From Myxococcota bacterium (GTDB lineage: Bacteria; Myxococcota_A; UBA796; CAJQPC01): a stretch of 38,502 bases of DNA. Where the stretch lies: positions 1 through 38,502 of the forward strand of contig JAKLKD010000033.1 of the NCBI GenBank assembly GCA_023150845.1, in the 5' to 3' direction. Numbering within the stretch: the first letter of the stretch is position 1; each line of letters starts with the position of its first letter. Below, one piece after another: positions 11,237 to 18,998 of the stretch. The notes beneath the pieces are model-generated. The model did no database searches, was not told the DNA's origin, and saw nothing but the letters and a program-made list of their open reading frames with translations. The position numbers and the translations under genes are program-made.

Positions 11237-14037
11237 GCCGTGCCGTCCATGTAGGTCCGCGCGAGCTCCCAGGCGCTCGCGCCGATCTCCGCGCCTTGGG
11301 TGCGGCCGTCGCTGTCGTCGGGCCAGATGTGGATGCCGCCCCAGATGCGGGACTGGCCGGCCTGGTCCGCGGCGTCGTAGTACGTCGCCCACTGCAGCCG
11401 CACCTCGTGGATGGGGCCATCCTCAAACACGAGGTAGGCGCTGGGGTTGGCCACGAACTCGCCGAGCCCGCCCGGGAAGTAGGGGCTCCCGGTGAAGGAG
11501 CTGAGCACCTCGGCGGCGGAGCGGCTGAACGTGCTGTGCCCGGAGATGTAGCCGGGGAAGCCCGGCGTCACAAAGGTGCGGCGCTGGTAGGGGATCCACT
11601 CCAAAGCGCGCACCCAGGCGTGGCCGCCGACGTCGTTGGCGCGGTCGCCGGGCTCCCCACGCCAGGTGTAGACGGCCAGCTCGCCAATGAACCAGCGCAG
11701 GTCGTAGTGGCGCTCGCCGGGCGCGGCGCTCTCCTCGGTGATCAGCTCGACGACGCCGTCCTCAAGGGGCAGGCCGTTCGGGTCGTAGCTCGGCAGGCTG
11801 GGGTCGGAGGACTGACCGAGGCTCGCCAGGTACCGCACGAGCTGGATGGGCCGGGCGGCGGTGTAGTCACGCTTCACGCCCCAGGCCGTGATCGCGGCGT
11901 CGTGGACCGCGCCGTTCAGGGCGAGGTAGAGGCTCACGTCCCACTGCAGGCGGTCCACCGGGTCCCCCTCGCCGCCGATGCGCAGCTCGTCCGCGGCCAA
12001 GGTATCGCTCACGTCGTTGGCGATGACGTTCCAGTGGCCGGGCGGGGTCTCCGACTTGGGGCCATCCGCCCAGTACTCGGCGAGCACCCGGCCAAAGTCC
12101 GAGCGCAGCACGACGTTGGACTCATAGGCCTGCCCGGTGACGGGGTTCACGGAGTAACCGACGCCGTCGTTGGTCCCGAGCGGGTTGTTGCCGAAGGCCC
12201 CCGGCGAGAGGTCGACGGTCGTGGTGTCGGAGACGTCGAGCCAGGCGGTCTTCCGGATGACGTCCATCACCCAGTCAACGAGCTCGGGGTCAGAGAGCGT
12301 CGGCGGGTCCATCGTCTCGGGCGGCCCGGCGATGGAGAAGGGCTCGACGAGGCCCCAGGTTGGGCAGATGTAGCTCTGCAGGCCGGAGTCGAGGACGATG
12401 CCGTTCTGGGTCTCGGCCAGGGCGATGTTGAGCAGGGTCCACTCGCCGGGGTCCACGATGGCGCCGACGCCGGGATCGTCCACGACGATGGGCGGGTTCG
12501 GTGAGGTCCAGCCCGTCGTGTCCTTGTAGTTGTCGTGCTCGTTCGCGCCGTCGTCGGCGTAGTGGTTGATGATGGCCTCAGCGACGCGGTTCCCCAGGGC
12601 GATGGGGTCATCGCCGTCGGTGTGGGTGTCCGAGGGGTCGAGACCCAGCACCCCCATGAACTTGTCGTAGCAGTCCGTCGAGGTCGCGCCGCCGATGGCG
12701 GCCTCGTAGCGGTGGTAGAGCACCCGGTACGCCGCGTAGGAGATCGCGATCTCCCGGTCACCCTCGACGTCGTCGCTCGTGAGCTTCTCCGAGGTCAAGA
12801 GCCCGTCGGCCACCTCGTCATAGGCCGCCCAGGCGTCCCACATCGCCGCGCTGACGTGGAAGAGGTTGCGGGCGTGAACCCCAGGCCGCGGGATGTCCCG
12901 GCGGATGCTGTTGATCATCTGCTCGTTCCACCGATGGGCGATGGAGCCCTCGGGGACGGGATCCTCACCCCCCGCGGGGCAGGCCGTCGAGGCCGGCTCG
13001 ATCTCCGCGGCGACAAACTGCTCCGTCACCTTGTCCGTGCGCCAGATGACGCCAGCGTTCAGCGCGCCGGTCAGCACCGAGCCACCGACGGTCCAGAGCG
13101 ACTCGCCGTCATGCCAGGCGCCGTGCAGAGACTCCGGCGGGGTCTCCTCGTCGTTGGGGATGTAGGTCCACTCCCCGCCTTCGCGGCGGAAGATCGCGGC
13201 GTCGGCGCCGGTCACCCACAAGGCGCCGCCGTCCTCAAAGCTGAGGCCCTGGAGCACGGGGGCCCCGGCCGGGGTCGCGTCGGTGAAGCCGCGCTCGGCG
13301 TCGCCCAAGAGCACGACGCCGGTGGAGTCCCCGCCGGTCACGGCGATCTGGGTCTCGTCGCCGGTCACCGTGAAGAGGCGCGCCGTGGTGCCGCTGGGCA
13401 CGACCGACCAGGTCGAGCCGTCGTAGTGGAGGATGGCGCCGTTGCCGCCGACGACGTACACGTCGTCCTTCGCCCGGCCCCAGACCTTGAGCAGCGCCGG
13501 GAGCTCCCCGTTGGCGTCCAGGGGCATGTCGTCGGGCAAGGAGACGTTCACCCACTCCATGCCGTCAAAACGCCAGATGAAGCCCCAGCGCCCCGCCCAG
13601 CCGCCGACCGCCCAGACCTCGTCGGGAGAGGCGCCCCAGAGGCCATAGACCGTGTCGCGGGCGAGGCCCGGGGTCTTGTGCCGGGTGACCGTCGTGCCGT
13701 CCCAGGAGAGGATGGTCGCCCCGGCCCCGGCGAACATCACCGAGTCCGTCGCGAAGGCGTGAACCCACCACAGGTCGTAGCTCGACGTGCCCGAGAGCGT
13801 CGTCCACTGCGCGCCGTCCCAATGCACGGCGAGGCCGCCCGTGCCTGGGTCGGCGCCGACCACCCACACGTCGTCCGGGGCGGTGCCGCCCACCGACATG
13901 AACGCGGCGAGCTCGTGGCTGCCCGCCGGGAGCACCTCGGCGGTGAAGGGGGTCTCGTCGCTGTCCGTCGGCTCAGGCGCGTCCTTACAGGCGAAGAGGA
14001 TGGACAGGGGGAGGAGGAGGAGCAGGTTCCGGGTCAT
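11230..14037 (-). CDS. Lipoprotein: beta-propeller fused to vanadium-dependent haloperoxidase-type domain
   Basis: This protein has 935 residues. The signal peptide ends in the lipobox-like LFAC, with Cys17 as the expected lipidation site. Residues ~40-335 contain about seven repeats of the 'DDVWVVG...WDG..W' kind, suggesting a seven-bladed propeller. Residues ~360-935 match the PAP2/vanadium haloperoxidase superfamily. Every vanadate ligand of the fungal chloroperoxidase has a counterpart with matching local spacing: Lys722 and Arg729 (7 apart), Ser832-Gly833-His834 (YISGHSTF), and Arg897 and His903 (6 apart, RIWGGIH). Oxidation of halide by peroxide at the cell surface is the family-based prediction; a phosphatase is the alternative. 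A possible promoter is at 14085-14114. It converges on the CPBP gene with a 7-base overlap. Confidence 0.88.
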   Translation of the reverse strand: MTRNLLLLLPLSILFACKDAPEPTDSDETPFTAEVLPAGSHELAAFMSVGGTAPDDVWVVGADPGTGGLAVHWDGAQWTTLSGTSSYDLWWVHAFATDSVMFAGAGATILSWDGTTVTRHKTPGLARDTVYGLWGASPDEVWAVGGWAGRWGFIWRFDGMEWVNVSLPDDMPLDANGELPALLKVWGRAKDDVYVVGGNGAILHYDGSTWSVVPSGTTARLFTVTGDETQIAVTGGDSTGVVLLGDAERGFTDATPAGAPVLQGLSFEDGGALWVTGADAAIFRREGGEWTYIPNDEETPPESLHGAWHDGESLWTVGGSVLTGALNAGVIWRTDKVTEQFVAAEIEPASTACPAGGEDPVPEGSIAHRWNEQMINSIRRDIPRPGVHARNLFHVSAAMWDAWAAYDEVADGLLTSEKLTSDDVEGDREIAISYAAYRVLYHRYEAAIGGATSTDCYDKFMGVLGLDPSDTHTDGDDPIALGNRVAEAIINHYADDGANEHDNYKDTTGWTSPNPPIVVDDPGVGAIVDPGEWTLLNIALAETQNGIVLDSGLQSYICPTWGLVEPFSIAGPPETMDPPTLSDPELVDWVMDVIRKTAWLDVSDTTTVDLSPGAFGNNPLGTNDGVGYSVNPVTGQAYESNVVLRSDFGRVLAEYWADGPKSETPPGHWNVIANDVSDTLAADELRIGGEGDPVDRLQWDVSLYLALNGAVHDAAITAWGVKRDYTAARPIQLVRYLASLGQSSDPSLPSYDPNGLPLEDGVVELITEESAAPGERHYDLRWFIGELAVYTWRGEPGDRANDVGGHAWVRALEWIPYQRRTFVTPGFPGYISGHSTFSRSAAEVLSSFTGSPYFPGGLGEFVANPSAYLVFEDGPIHEVRLQWATYYDAADQAGQSRIWGGIHIWPDDSDGRTQGAEIGASAWELARTYMDGTAY

Positions 14038-14084
14038 CGTCTCGTCACTCCGCGCGAGGAGGTAGGCGCTCGCAGGCTAGAACA

Positions 14085-14114
14085 TGGATACGATAACCGT
14101 AGAACGCCGCGCAA
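14085..14114 (-). promoter_or_regulatory. Candidate sigma-70-like promoter of the haloperoxidase gene
   Basis: On the minus strand, TTGCGC (14114-14109) is followed after 18 bases by TATCCA (14090-14085), in an unusually AT-rich patch. Transcription would start ~40 bases before ATG 14037. The same patch lies just upstream of the divergent lipoprotein gene, so control may be shared. Confidence 0.35.
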
Positions 14115-14129
14115 ATAAGGCTGATCCGA

Positions 14130-14633
14130 ATGTCGCACCTCGCGCCGATGTTGGCGCTCCTCGCGCTGATGGGCTGTCCTGGCCGGGACAACATCGACAC
14201 CGCCTGCCCGGCTCTGGAGAGCAGCGTCGAGCTCGGCACCGGCACGGAGAGCTTCATCCCCCTCGAAGACGGCGACCCGCTCCGCTTCGAGCGGGGCCCC
14301 CAAGGCGGCTACCACGCCTACGGCAGCCTGCGCGCGACGGGGGTAGACGCCGGAGACCCGAACGCCCCCTTTGACCTCGAAAACCCCCACATCTGGTTCA
14401 AGCTTGAGCGCGACGGCGAAGAGCTGGCGCTGCTGCTCGACCAGCCCCGGCTGCTCCAGCCCCTCGACGACGAGGGCCACGTCGGCGTGCTCGGTGAGCT
14501 CGTCATCTTCAGCTTCGCCGACCCTCCCGCGCTGGACGGCGCCGCGGTGACCTTCCGCGGCGGCCTCACCGACTCCTGCGGCCGCGGAGGGGAGTCCAGC
14601 CACGAGGTCGTCCTCAACCTCGGCGCGCTCTGA
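14130..14633 (+). CDS. Small lipoprotein of unknown function
   Basis: The protein has 167 residues. A short signal sequence ends in the lipobox ALMGC, with Cys16 as the lipidation site. The mature part looks like a single beta-rich domain (SFIPLEDGDPLRFERG; HIWFKLERDGEELALLL) and carries Cys26 and Cys149, which might form a disulphide. I do not recognise a family. It is divergent from the haloperoxidase lipoprotein, with 92 bases between, and the two may be expressed together. It converges on the biotin-carboxylase-like gene. Confidence 0.75.
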   Translation: MSHLAPMLALLALMGCPGRDNIDTACPALESSVELGTGTESFIPLEDGDPLRFERGPQGGYHAYGSLRATGVDAGDPNAPFDLENPHIWFKLERDGEELALLLDQPRLLQPLDDEGHVGVLGELVIFSFADPPALDGAAVTFRGGLTDSCGRGGESSHEVVLNLGAL

Positions 14634-14639
14634 GCCGCG

Positions 14640-14659
14640 GCGCCCGCCCTATTGGGCGC
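14640..14659. terminator. Short hairpin between convergent genes
   Basis: GCGCCC (14640-14645) pairs with GGGCGC (14654-14659) around an 8-base loop that contains the minus-strand stop (TAG, complement at 14649-14651). There is no T-tract. It is a weak candidate for a bidirectional 3'-end structure. Confidence 0.3.
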
Positions 14660-15875
14660 TCCAGAAGCCCGCGTCCCCCAAGGCCTCAAGGTGCGCGGGG
14701 ATGTTCGTCTCGACGCCGCTGATCACGAAGCTCCGCAGGAGGTGCTGGGCCTTCACGATGCAGGCCTGGCGCGTCGGCGCGCGCACCACGAGCACGGCGA
14801 GCAGCCCCGAGACCCGCTGGGTCGGCGCGGGCTCACCGAACACCAGGGCGTCCTCCGGGGGCTCCCAGGTCTCGATCTCGCCGGGCGCCAGGGCCCGGAT
14901 GCGGAAGCCCAAGGCCACGCCCGTCGCGCTGAGCTCGGCGCGCTGGAAACCCATGGACTCCCCGCGGGCGAGGCGGAGCTGCAGCTCCGGCGAGCGCAGG
15001 CCGTAGACGTGGTCGTTGAGCAGCATCCCGAGGTCGAGGCGCGGGCGCAAGCCCAGGCACCAGGCCGCGCCGGAGGGGTCGGTCAAGAAGCCGACGGCGC
15101 CGACCCCCTGGAGCCCGACGCCCTTGGCGACGGCGACGGCGGCGTCCTCCAAGGCGGCGGCGAGCTGGGGCGAGATCGACGCCGGGAGCTGATCGACGGT
15201 GAGCAGGCCGTCCCGGCGTAAGGAGCGCTCCCGCACCCCGAGGGGCACGACCGCGCCCTTGGCGTCGGCGGCCACGGCGACGACGAGGTGCCGGGCCTGG
15301 CGGACGTGGGCCTCAAACCAGATCGCCTCTCCGGCGTCGAGGCGCGCCCGGGCCAAGGCATCCGCCTGTTCGGCGGTCTCGGCGCGCTGGGCGAGGCGGC
15401 CGCGGTTGTCCTTGATCCAGAGCGGCAATCCCAGGTGCTTCACGACCTCGTCGATGGGCGCGGCGTCCCCGCTGCGTAAGAGCCCCGTGCCCGGCACCGG
15501 CATCACCTTCGCCCGGCGCGAGACCTCCCGGGCGCGGTGCCGGTCCCCGGAGGCGCTGACGCGGTCGTAGGGCGGGCCGATGAAGAGGAGGTTCGCCGCG
15601 GCGACCTCTTGGGCGAAGGCCGGATCCTCGGCGATGCGGCCCAAGCCGGGGTGCACCGCGTCGCAGCCGGCGTCGTTCGCCGCGCCGATGAGCTGGTCCA
15701 CGGTGGGCTCATCGGGCACAAACGCGGCGTAGGTCGCCTCGTCGAGGCGCGGCGAGGGCTCCTCGTCCTCGGTGAAGGCGACGACGGTCTCCGCACCTTG
15801 GGCCCGCAGACAGCGGTCAATCCACACCGCCATGGGGCCACGCTCGACGATAAACACACGGGTCCCGACGCTCAT
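14649..15875 (-). CDS. Biotin-carboxylase-like ATP-grasp protein, active site degenerate
   Basis: This is a 408-residue homologue of the biotin carboxylase subunit of acyl-CoA carboxylases, a little shorter than the usual ~450. The N-terminal domain follows the family closely (ERGPMAVWIDRCLRAQG; CDAVHPGLGRIAEDPAFA; LLFIGPP). Active-site features are altered. The glycine-rich ATP loop (normally KASGGGGGRGM) reads IKDNRGRLAQR, and the lysine of MGDK is Arg (SGDR). The signature ExNxRxxVEH reads GLRPRLDLGM, losing the metal-binding Glu and the Asn while keeping an Arg. I infer a non-catalytic or repurposed paralogue. It overlaps the upstream crotonase gene by 4 bases (ATGA), so translation is coupled; this pairing is typical of acyl-CoA carboxylase or leucine-degradation clusters. 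Confidence 0.8.
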   Translation of the reverse strand: MSVGTRVFIVERGPMAVWIDRCLRAQGAETVVAFTEDEEPSPRLDEATYAAFVPDEPTVDQLIGAANDAGCDAVHPGLGRIAEDPAFAQEVAAANLLFIGPPYDRVSASGDRHRAREVSRRAKVMPVPGTGLLRSGDAAPIDEVVKHLGLPLWIKDNRGRLAQRAETAEQADALARARLDAGEAIWFEAHVRQARHLVVAVAADAKGAVVPLGVRERSLRRDGLLTVDQLPASISPQLAAALEDAAVAVAKGVGLQGVGAVGFLTDPSGAAWCLGLRPRLDLGMLLNDHVYGLRSPELQLRLARGESMGFQRAELSATGVALGFRIRALAPGEIETWEPPEDALVFGEPAPTQRVSGLLAVLVVRAPTRQACIVKAQHLLRSFVISGVETNIPAHLEALGDAGFWSAQ

Positions 15876-16660
15876 CGACCACTCCAGACCGGCGGGCGTT
15901 TGCCCAAGAACGCCATGATGCCCTCAGCGCTGTCTTCGCTCATGAGGTTGGCCTCAAGCTGGCCGTGCAGGTAACGAAGCGCGGGCTCATAAGGCAGGTC
16001 AGCGGCCATAAACATCGCGTCTTTGCCCAGGCGCACCACGGCGGGGGAGAAGCTCGCCGCCGTCCGGGCGAGGGCCAGGGCCCCGGCCAAGGCGTCGTCC
16101 TCGACGCGGTTGATGAGCTGGGCGGAGAGGGCCTCCTCCGCGCTGAGCAGCCGGGCGGTGAACACGAGCTCGGAGAGCAGCTTCGGCGGCAGGCAGCGCT
16201 GCAGCTCGGCGAGGATAATCATCGGGAAGAGGCCGACCTTGACCTCGGGCGTGCCCAGGCGCGCCCCCGGGCGCGCGACGACCATGTCGCAGCCGAGCAT
16301 GAGCCCGAAGCCGCCGCCCAAGGCGTCGCCGTTCACCGCGGCGACGACGGGCTTGCCCAGGCGCCGCAGGGCGAGGAGCAGCTCCGCGAAGCGCCCCCGC
16401 CCGCGGATCGCCGCCAAGGCGCCGTCGTCGGTGAAGCCGCCGCCGCCGAGGTCACCCCCAGCGCAAAACGCACGATCTCCCGCCCCGGTGATGACCACGG
16501 CGCGCACCTCGGCGTCTTGGCCCGCGGCGAGCACGGCGTCATGCAGCGCGGCGACCAGGCCCGGCGAGAGCGCGTTCCGGCGGTCGGGCCGGTTCAGGGT
16601 GAGCAGAGCGACGCCGCCCTCAAGGCGCTCGCTCAAGACCAGGGGCGCGGGCTCCTCCAT
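15872..16660 (-). CDS. Enoyl-CoA hydratase/isomerase family protein
   Basis: This is a 262-residue crotonase-fold protein acting on acyl-CoA thioesters. The oxyanion-hole segments are present: AFCAGGDL at 64-71 and NGDALGGGFGL at 110-120. Of the two glutamates of classical enoyl-CoA hydratase, the second is kept (Glu139 in TPEVKVG) and the first is Gly119. A single catalytic Glu fits isomerases and several other crotonases better than a standard beta-oxidation hydratase. GGAGG lies 4 bases before ATG 16660. It is upstream of, and coupled by a 4-base overlap to, the biotin-carboxylase-like gene. The context hints at methylglutaconyl-CoA or branched-acid metabolism, but this is inference. Confidence 0.9.
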   Translation of the reverse strand: MEEPAPLVLSERLEGGVALLTLNRPDRRNALSPGLVAALHDAVLAAGQDAEVRAVVITGAGDRAFCAGGDLGGGGFTDDGALAAIRGRGRFAELLLALRRLGKPVVAAVNGDALGGGFGLMLGCDMVVARPGARLGTPEVKVGLFPMIILAELQRCLPPKLLSELVFTARLLSAEEALSAQLINRVEDDALAGALALARTAASFSPAVVRLGKDAMFMAADLPYEPALRYLHGQLEANLMSEDSAEGIMAFLGKRPPVWSGR

Positions 16661-16751
16661 CAGACCTCCAGCACGGCACGGGTGAGGAGGATATCAAACT
16701 CCCCGGCCAAGGGGCGCCCGGCCGCGGCGCCCCCCAGCCCCAGGAGCCGCT

Positions 16752-17534
16752 GTGCGTGTGGTGATCGTCGGACGAGGCCGTCTTGGGCGCAGCCTGGCGC
16801 TCCTGCTCCCGGCGCGGGGGCAGCCCGTCACCCTCTGCGCCCACGACGCGCCGGTCCCCGAGGCCGAGCTCGTGCTGCTCACCGTGAACGACGACAACGT
16901 CGCGGCGACGGCGGCGGCGCTCCCCGTCGGCCCCATCGTGCTGCACACCGCCGGGGCCCTGGACCTCGACGTGCTGCGCCCCCACGTCCGCCGGGGCTCC
17001 TTGCACCCGCTGATGTCGTTCCCCGGCCCTGAGCGCGGCGTGCCGCCCACAGACGGCACCCCGGCGGCGATCGCCGGTCACCCCGACGCCTTGGCGGCGG
17101 CGCGGCGCCTCGCCGAGCTCCTCGGCATGAGGGCCTTTGAGGTGCCTGGCGACCGGCGGCTCTACCACGCCGCCGCGGTGATGGCCGGGAACTACGCCAC
17201 GGTGCTCCACGACGCCGCCTCCGCCCTGCTCGCCGCGGCGGGGGTGCGCCCGGAGGACGCCCCGAGCCTCCTCGCCCCCCTCGCCTTGGCCTCGATCCAG
17301 CAGGGCGCCCGGGTCGGCCCCAGCCAGGCTTTGACCGGCCCCCTCGCCCGCGGCGACGCCCAGGCCGTCGCCCGGCAGCTCGACGCCATCGAGGCCCTCG
17401 ACCCCGAGCTCGCCGCGCTCTACCGCGCCGTCGGGGCCTACGGGCTCCGGCACACCCTGCGTGACGCCGGGCTGAGCGAGGCCACGAAGGCGGCGCTTCG
17501 GGTCGCCTTAGGCCTTGACGACGCCGCGCGCTGA
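16752..17534 (+). CDS. Rossmann-fold / DUF2520 protein
   Basis: This is a 260-residue protein. An N-terminal Rossmann domain (~1-125) has the nucleotide loop GRGRLG at 7-12, and a helical C-terminal domain (~130-255) matches the DUF2520 type, with LYHAAAVMAGNYATVL as its most conserved part. Such proteins are annotated as NAD(P)-dependent oxidoreductase-like relatives of ketopantoate reductase and F420:NADP oxidoreductase; the reaction is not established. In many genomes the family sits near pantothenate genes, but none is visible here. The start is GTG 16752, with AGGAG 5 bases upstream. It is divergent from the crotonase gene. Confidence 0.82.
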   Translation: MRVVIVGRGRLGRSLALLLPARGQPVTLCAHDAPVPEAELVLLTVNDDNVAATAAALPVGPIVLHTAGALDLDVLRPHVRRGSLHPLMSFPGPERGVPPTDGTPAAIAGHPDALAAARRLAELLGMRAFEVPGDRRLYHAAAVMAGNYATVLHDAASALLAAAGVRPEDAPSLLAPLALASIQQGARVGPSQALTGPLARGDAQAVARQLDAIEALDPELAALYRAVGAYGLRHTLRDAGLSEATKAALRVALGLDDAAR

Positions 17535-17537
17535 CCG

Positions 17538-17565
17538 TTGCCGACCCCCCTCCCGGTGGTATATT
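17538..17565 (+). promoter_or_regulatory. Sigma-70-like promoter of the 61-residue protein gene
   Basis: TTGCCG (17538-17543) and TATATT (17560-17565) are separated by 16 bases. The -10 element stands out in this GC-rich sequence. Transcription would start near 17572, giving a ~34-base leader with a strong AGGAAGGAG ribosome site. The -35 directly follows the DUF2520 stop codon. Confidence 0.55.
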
Positions 17566-17605
17566 CGTGTGTGAGCGGCGTGAAGCCGCCAGGAAGGAGC
17601 AGCCC

Positions 17606-17791
17606 ATGCTCGACGCCTACATCATCCGCAAGATCCGCGAAGACCGCGAACGGCGGGAGTCAGGGGCGCAACCGCTGCGCATTGAGGTCCCACGGCCCCC
17701 TCCGGAGCCGCCTTGGGACGAGCGCGCGGGCAGCGAGCCCAAACGTGACGACTCCGAGCGCGGCGTCGTCATCATCGACTTCAACATCTGA
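17606..17791 (+). CDS. Small charged protein of unknown function (61 residues)
   Basis: The start is ATG 17606, with AGGAAGGAG at 17591-17599 six bases upstream; an in-frame start at 17567 would skip this site. The protein opens with a predicted helix (MLDAYIIRKIREDRERRES), has a Pro-rich middle (VPRPPPEPPWDE) and ends in a hydrophobic strand, GVVIIDFNI. The conserved-looking ends around a disordered centre, its own promoter and a strong ribosome site argue that it is a real gene. It has no signal peptide or membrane segment, so it is probably cytoplasmic, perhaps binding a partner through its termini. I do not recognise a named family. Confidence 0.75.
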   Translation: MLDAYIIRKIREDRERRESGAQPLRIEVPRPPPEPPWDERAGSEPKRDDSERGVVIIDFNI

Positions 17792-17811
17792 GCGGCCCAC
17801 CCCTCACCCCT

Positions 17812-17837
17812 GCCGCCGCCCATGAAGGGCAGGCGGC
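17812..17837. terminator. Hairpin between convergent genes
   Basis: GCCGCCGCCC (17812-17821) pairs with GGGC-A-GGCGGC (17827-17837), ten base pairs with one bulged A and a 5-base loop. It lies between the stop codons at 17791 (plus) and 17841 (minus). No T-tract is present on either side. Confidence 0.5.
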
Positions 17838-17840
17838 CGG

Positions 17841-18557
17841 TCAGCCGTTGAGCTTCACCAGCAGGCGCGCGACGACCAAGGCGTTGCGCACCATCGGGCT
17901 GAGGTGCTCTGGCGGCATCAACCCCATCAGGATCTCGACGCCCTTCGAGTCCTGACGGATCGCCTTCACCCAAGGGAAGTGCATGAGCTGGGTGACGGCG
18001 CTGACCAAGGCGCCCTCGTTCAGAAGCGGCCGGGCCATCGACGGCAGCTCCGCGCGGAGCACCCAGTTCATGTGCTGGCCGACGAGCTTCCAGTCCGTGT
18101 CGTCGGCCAAGGCGCCCTCGGCGTGGGCGGGCATCATCATCAGCGGCTGGCGACCCGACGAGGCGACCCACACCGTGACGTAGCCCTCGCCGATGGGCTG
18201 GACGATCACCTCGGTGCGCACGTTGTCGGCCTGGCTCGCGAAGCCGATCCCCTCCTTGGGGTGAATCTCGACGCGGCGGCCGTACTCCCCGGCGACGGGC
18301 TCAAGCTGCTGCACCCAGATCTCGTAGACCTCGGAGTTGTCCGACGCCCACTGCCAGAGCTGCCAGATGCCCACGAGCAGCACGCAGAGGCCGAAGATCG
18401 CCAAGAAGAGGTTCAGGTACACCCCCGCCATCACGACCTGCTCGCCGCTGATGAGCGCGAAGCGCACCATCATCTCGGCGAGCGGCGTGGCGTGGCTGGC
18501 GCCGTAGAGACAGGCGGCGCCAGACAACAAGAAGACGGTGGGGGCGATCCACCGCAT
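17841..18557 (-). CDS. Membrane protein of unknown function, two TM helices
   Basis: This is a 238-residue protein. Two hydrophobic segments lie near the N-terminus (~3-20, PTVFLLSGAACLYGAS; ~45-68, LNLFLAIFGLCVLLVG). They are followed by a ~165-residue soluble domain with no motif I recognise (VEIHPKEGIGFASQADNV; FPWVKAIRQDSKGVEILMG). The start at 18557 is chosen because a good promoter lies at 18589-18616: longer in-frame starts would fall in or before the promoter. GAGGAG lies 9 bases upstream. It diverges from rpmB. Confidence 0.75.
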   Translation of the reverse strand: MRWIAPTVFLLSGAACLYGASHATPLAEMMVRFALISGEQVVMAGVYLNLFLAIFGLCVLLVGIWQLWQWASDNSEVYEIWVQQLEPVAGEYGRRVEIHPKEGIGFASQADNVRTEVIVQPIGEGYVTVWVASSGRQPLMMMPAHAEGALADDTDWKLVGQHMNWVLRAELPSMARPLLNEGALVSAVTQLMHFPWVKAIRQDSKGVEILMGLMPPEHLSPMVRNALVVARLLVKLNG

Positions 18558-18588
18558 GGGCTGAGGCTCCTCGTTTGGGTGCGCTACC

Positions 18589-18616
18589 ATTCTATTGATG
18601 CGGCGTGCCTTGTCCA
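18589..18616 (-). promoter_or_regulatory. Sigma-70-like promoter of the two-TM protein gene
   Basis: On the minus strand, TGGACA (18616-18611) is followed after 16 bases by TAGAAT (18594-18589). Initiation near 18582 gives a ~25-base leader to ATG 18557. It is back-to-back with the rpmB promoter candidate. Confidence 0.5.
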
Positions 18617-18633
18617 TCCCATCGGCGCGTCCC

Positions 18634-18662
18634 TTGCCGAGCCGCGTCGATGGTGCTATCTG
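18634..18662 (+). promoter_or_regulatory. Candidate rpmB promoter
   Basis: TTGCCG (18634-18639) and TATCTG (18657-18662) are 17 bases apart. The -35 is identical to that of the small-protein promoter at 17538. The leader would be ~70 bases, rich in pyrimidine (CTCCTCTCCCTTCCTC), before the AGGAGG site. Confidence 0.45.
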
Positions 18663-18741
18663 CCTGTGGCTTCTGTCGAGCGCTCTGTCTCGGCGATCAT
18701 CTCCTCTCCCTTCCTCATCTATCGGTTCTCAGGAGGCCCCA

Positions 18742-18978
18742 ATGGCCCGCCGTTGCAGTCTGACCGGGAAGCGCCCGAACATCGCGCACAAGGTCTCGCA
18801 CTCGAACATCAAGACCAAGAAGCGCCAGCTCCCGAACATCCAGAAGCGCAGCCTGTGGCTCGAGGAGGAGCAGCGCTTCGTGACCCTGCGCCTGTCCACC
18901 CGCGCGATCCGCACGCTCCGCAAGAAGAGCCTCGCCGAGTTCGCCAAAGAGAACGGCGTCGATCTCTCCAAGTTCTGA
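18742..18978 (+). CDS. rpmB: 50S ribosomal protein L28
   Basis: This is a 78-residue protein with the L28 signature: [12 protein letters not shown] at the start, then [17 protein letters not shown], and a [15 protein letters not shown] helix near the end. It belongs to the large ribosomal subunit. A full AGGAGG (18731-18736) lies 5 bases before ATG 18742. Only one Cys (Cys5) is present, so this is not the zinc-binding paralogue. It is monocistronic here: rpmG, its neighbour in many genomes, is absent, and a strong hairpin follows the stop codon. Confidence 0.97.
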   Translation: MARRCSLTGKRPNIAHKVSHSNIKTKKRQLPNIQKRSLWLEEEQRFVTLRLSTRAIRTLRKKSLAEFAKENGVDLSKF

Positions 18979-18998
18979 GCCGCGCCTCCCGCGCTCTC

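Noticed and set aside
18558-18617. Longer start for the two-TM membrane protein
   Set aside because: It would begin inside or before the minus-strand promoter at 18589-18616; ATG 18557 has GAGGAG upstream.
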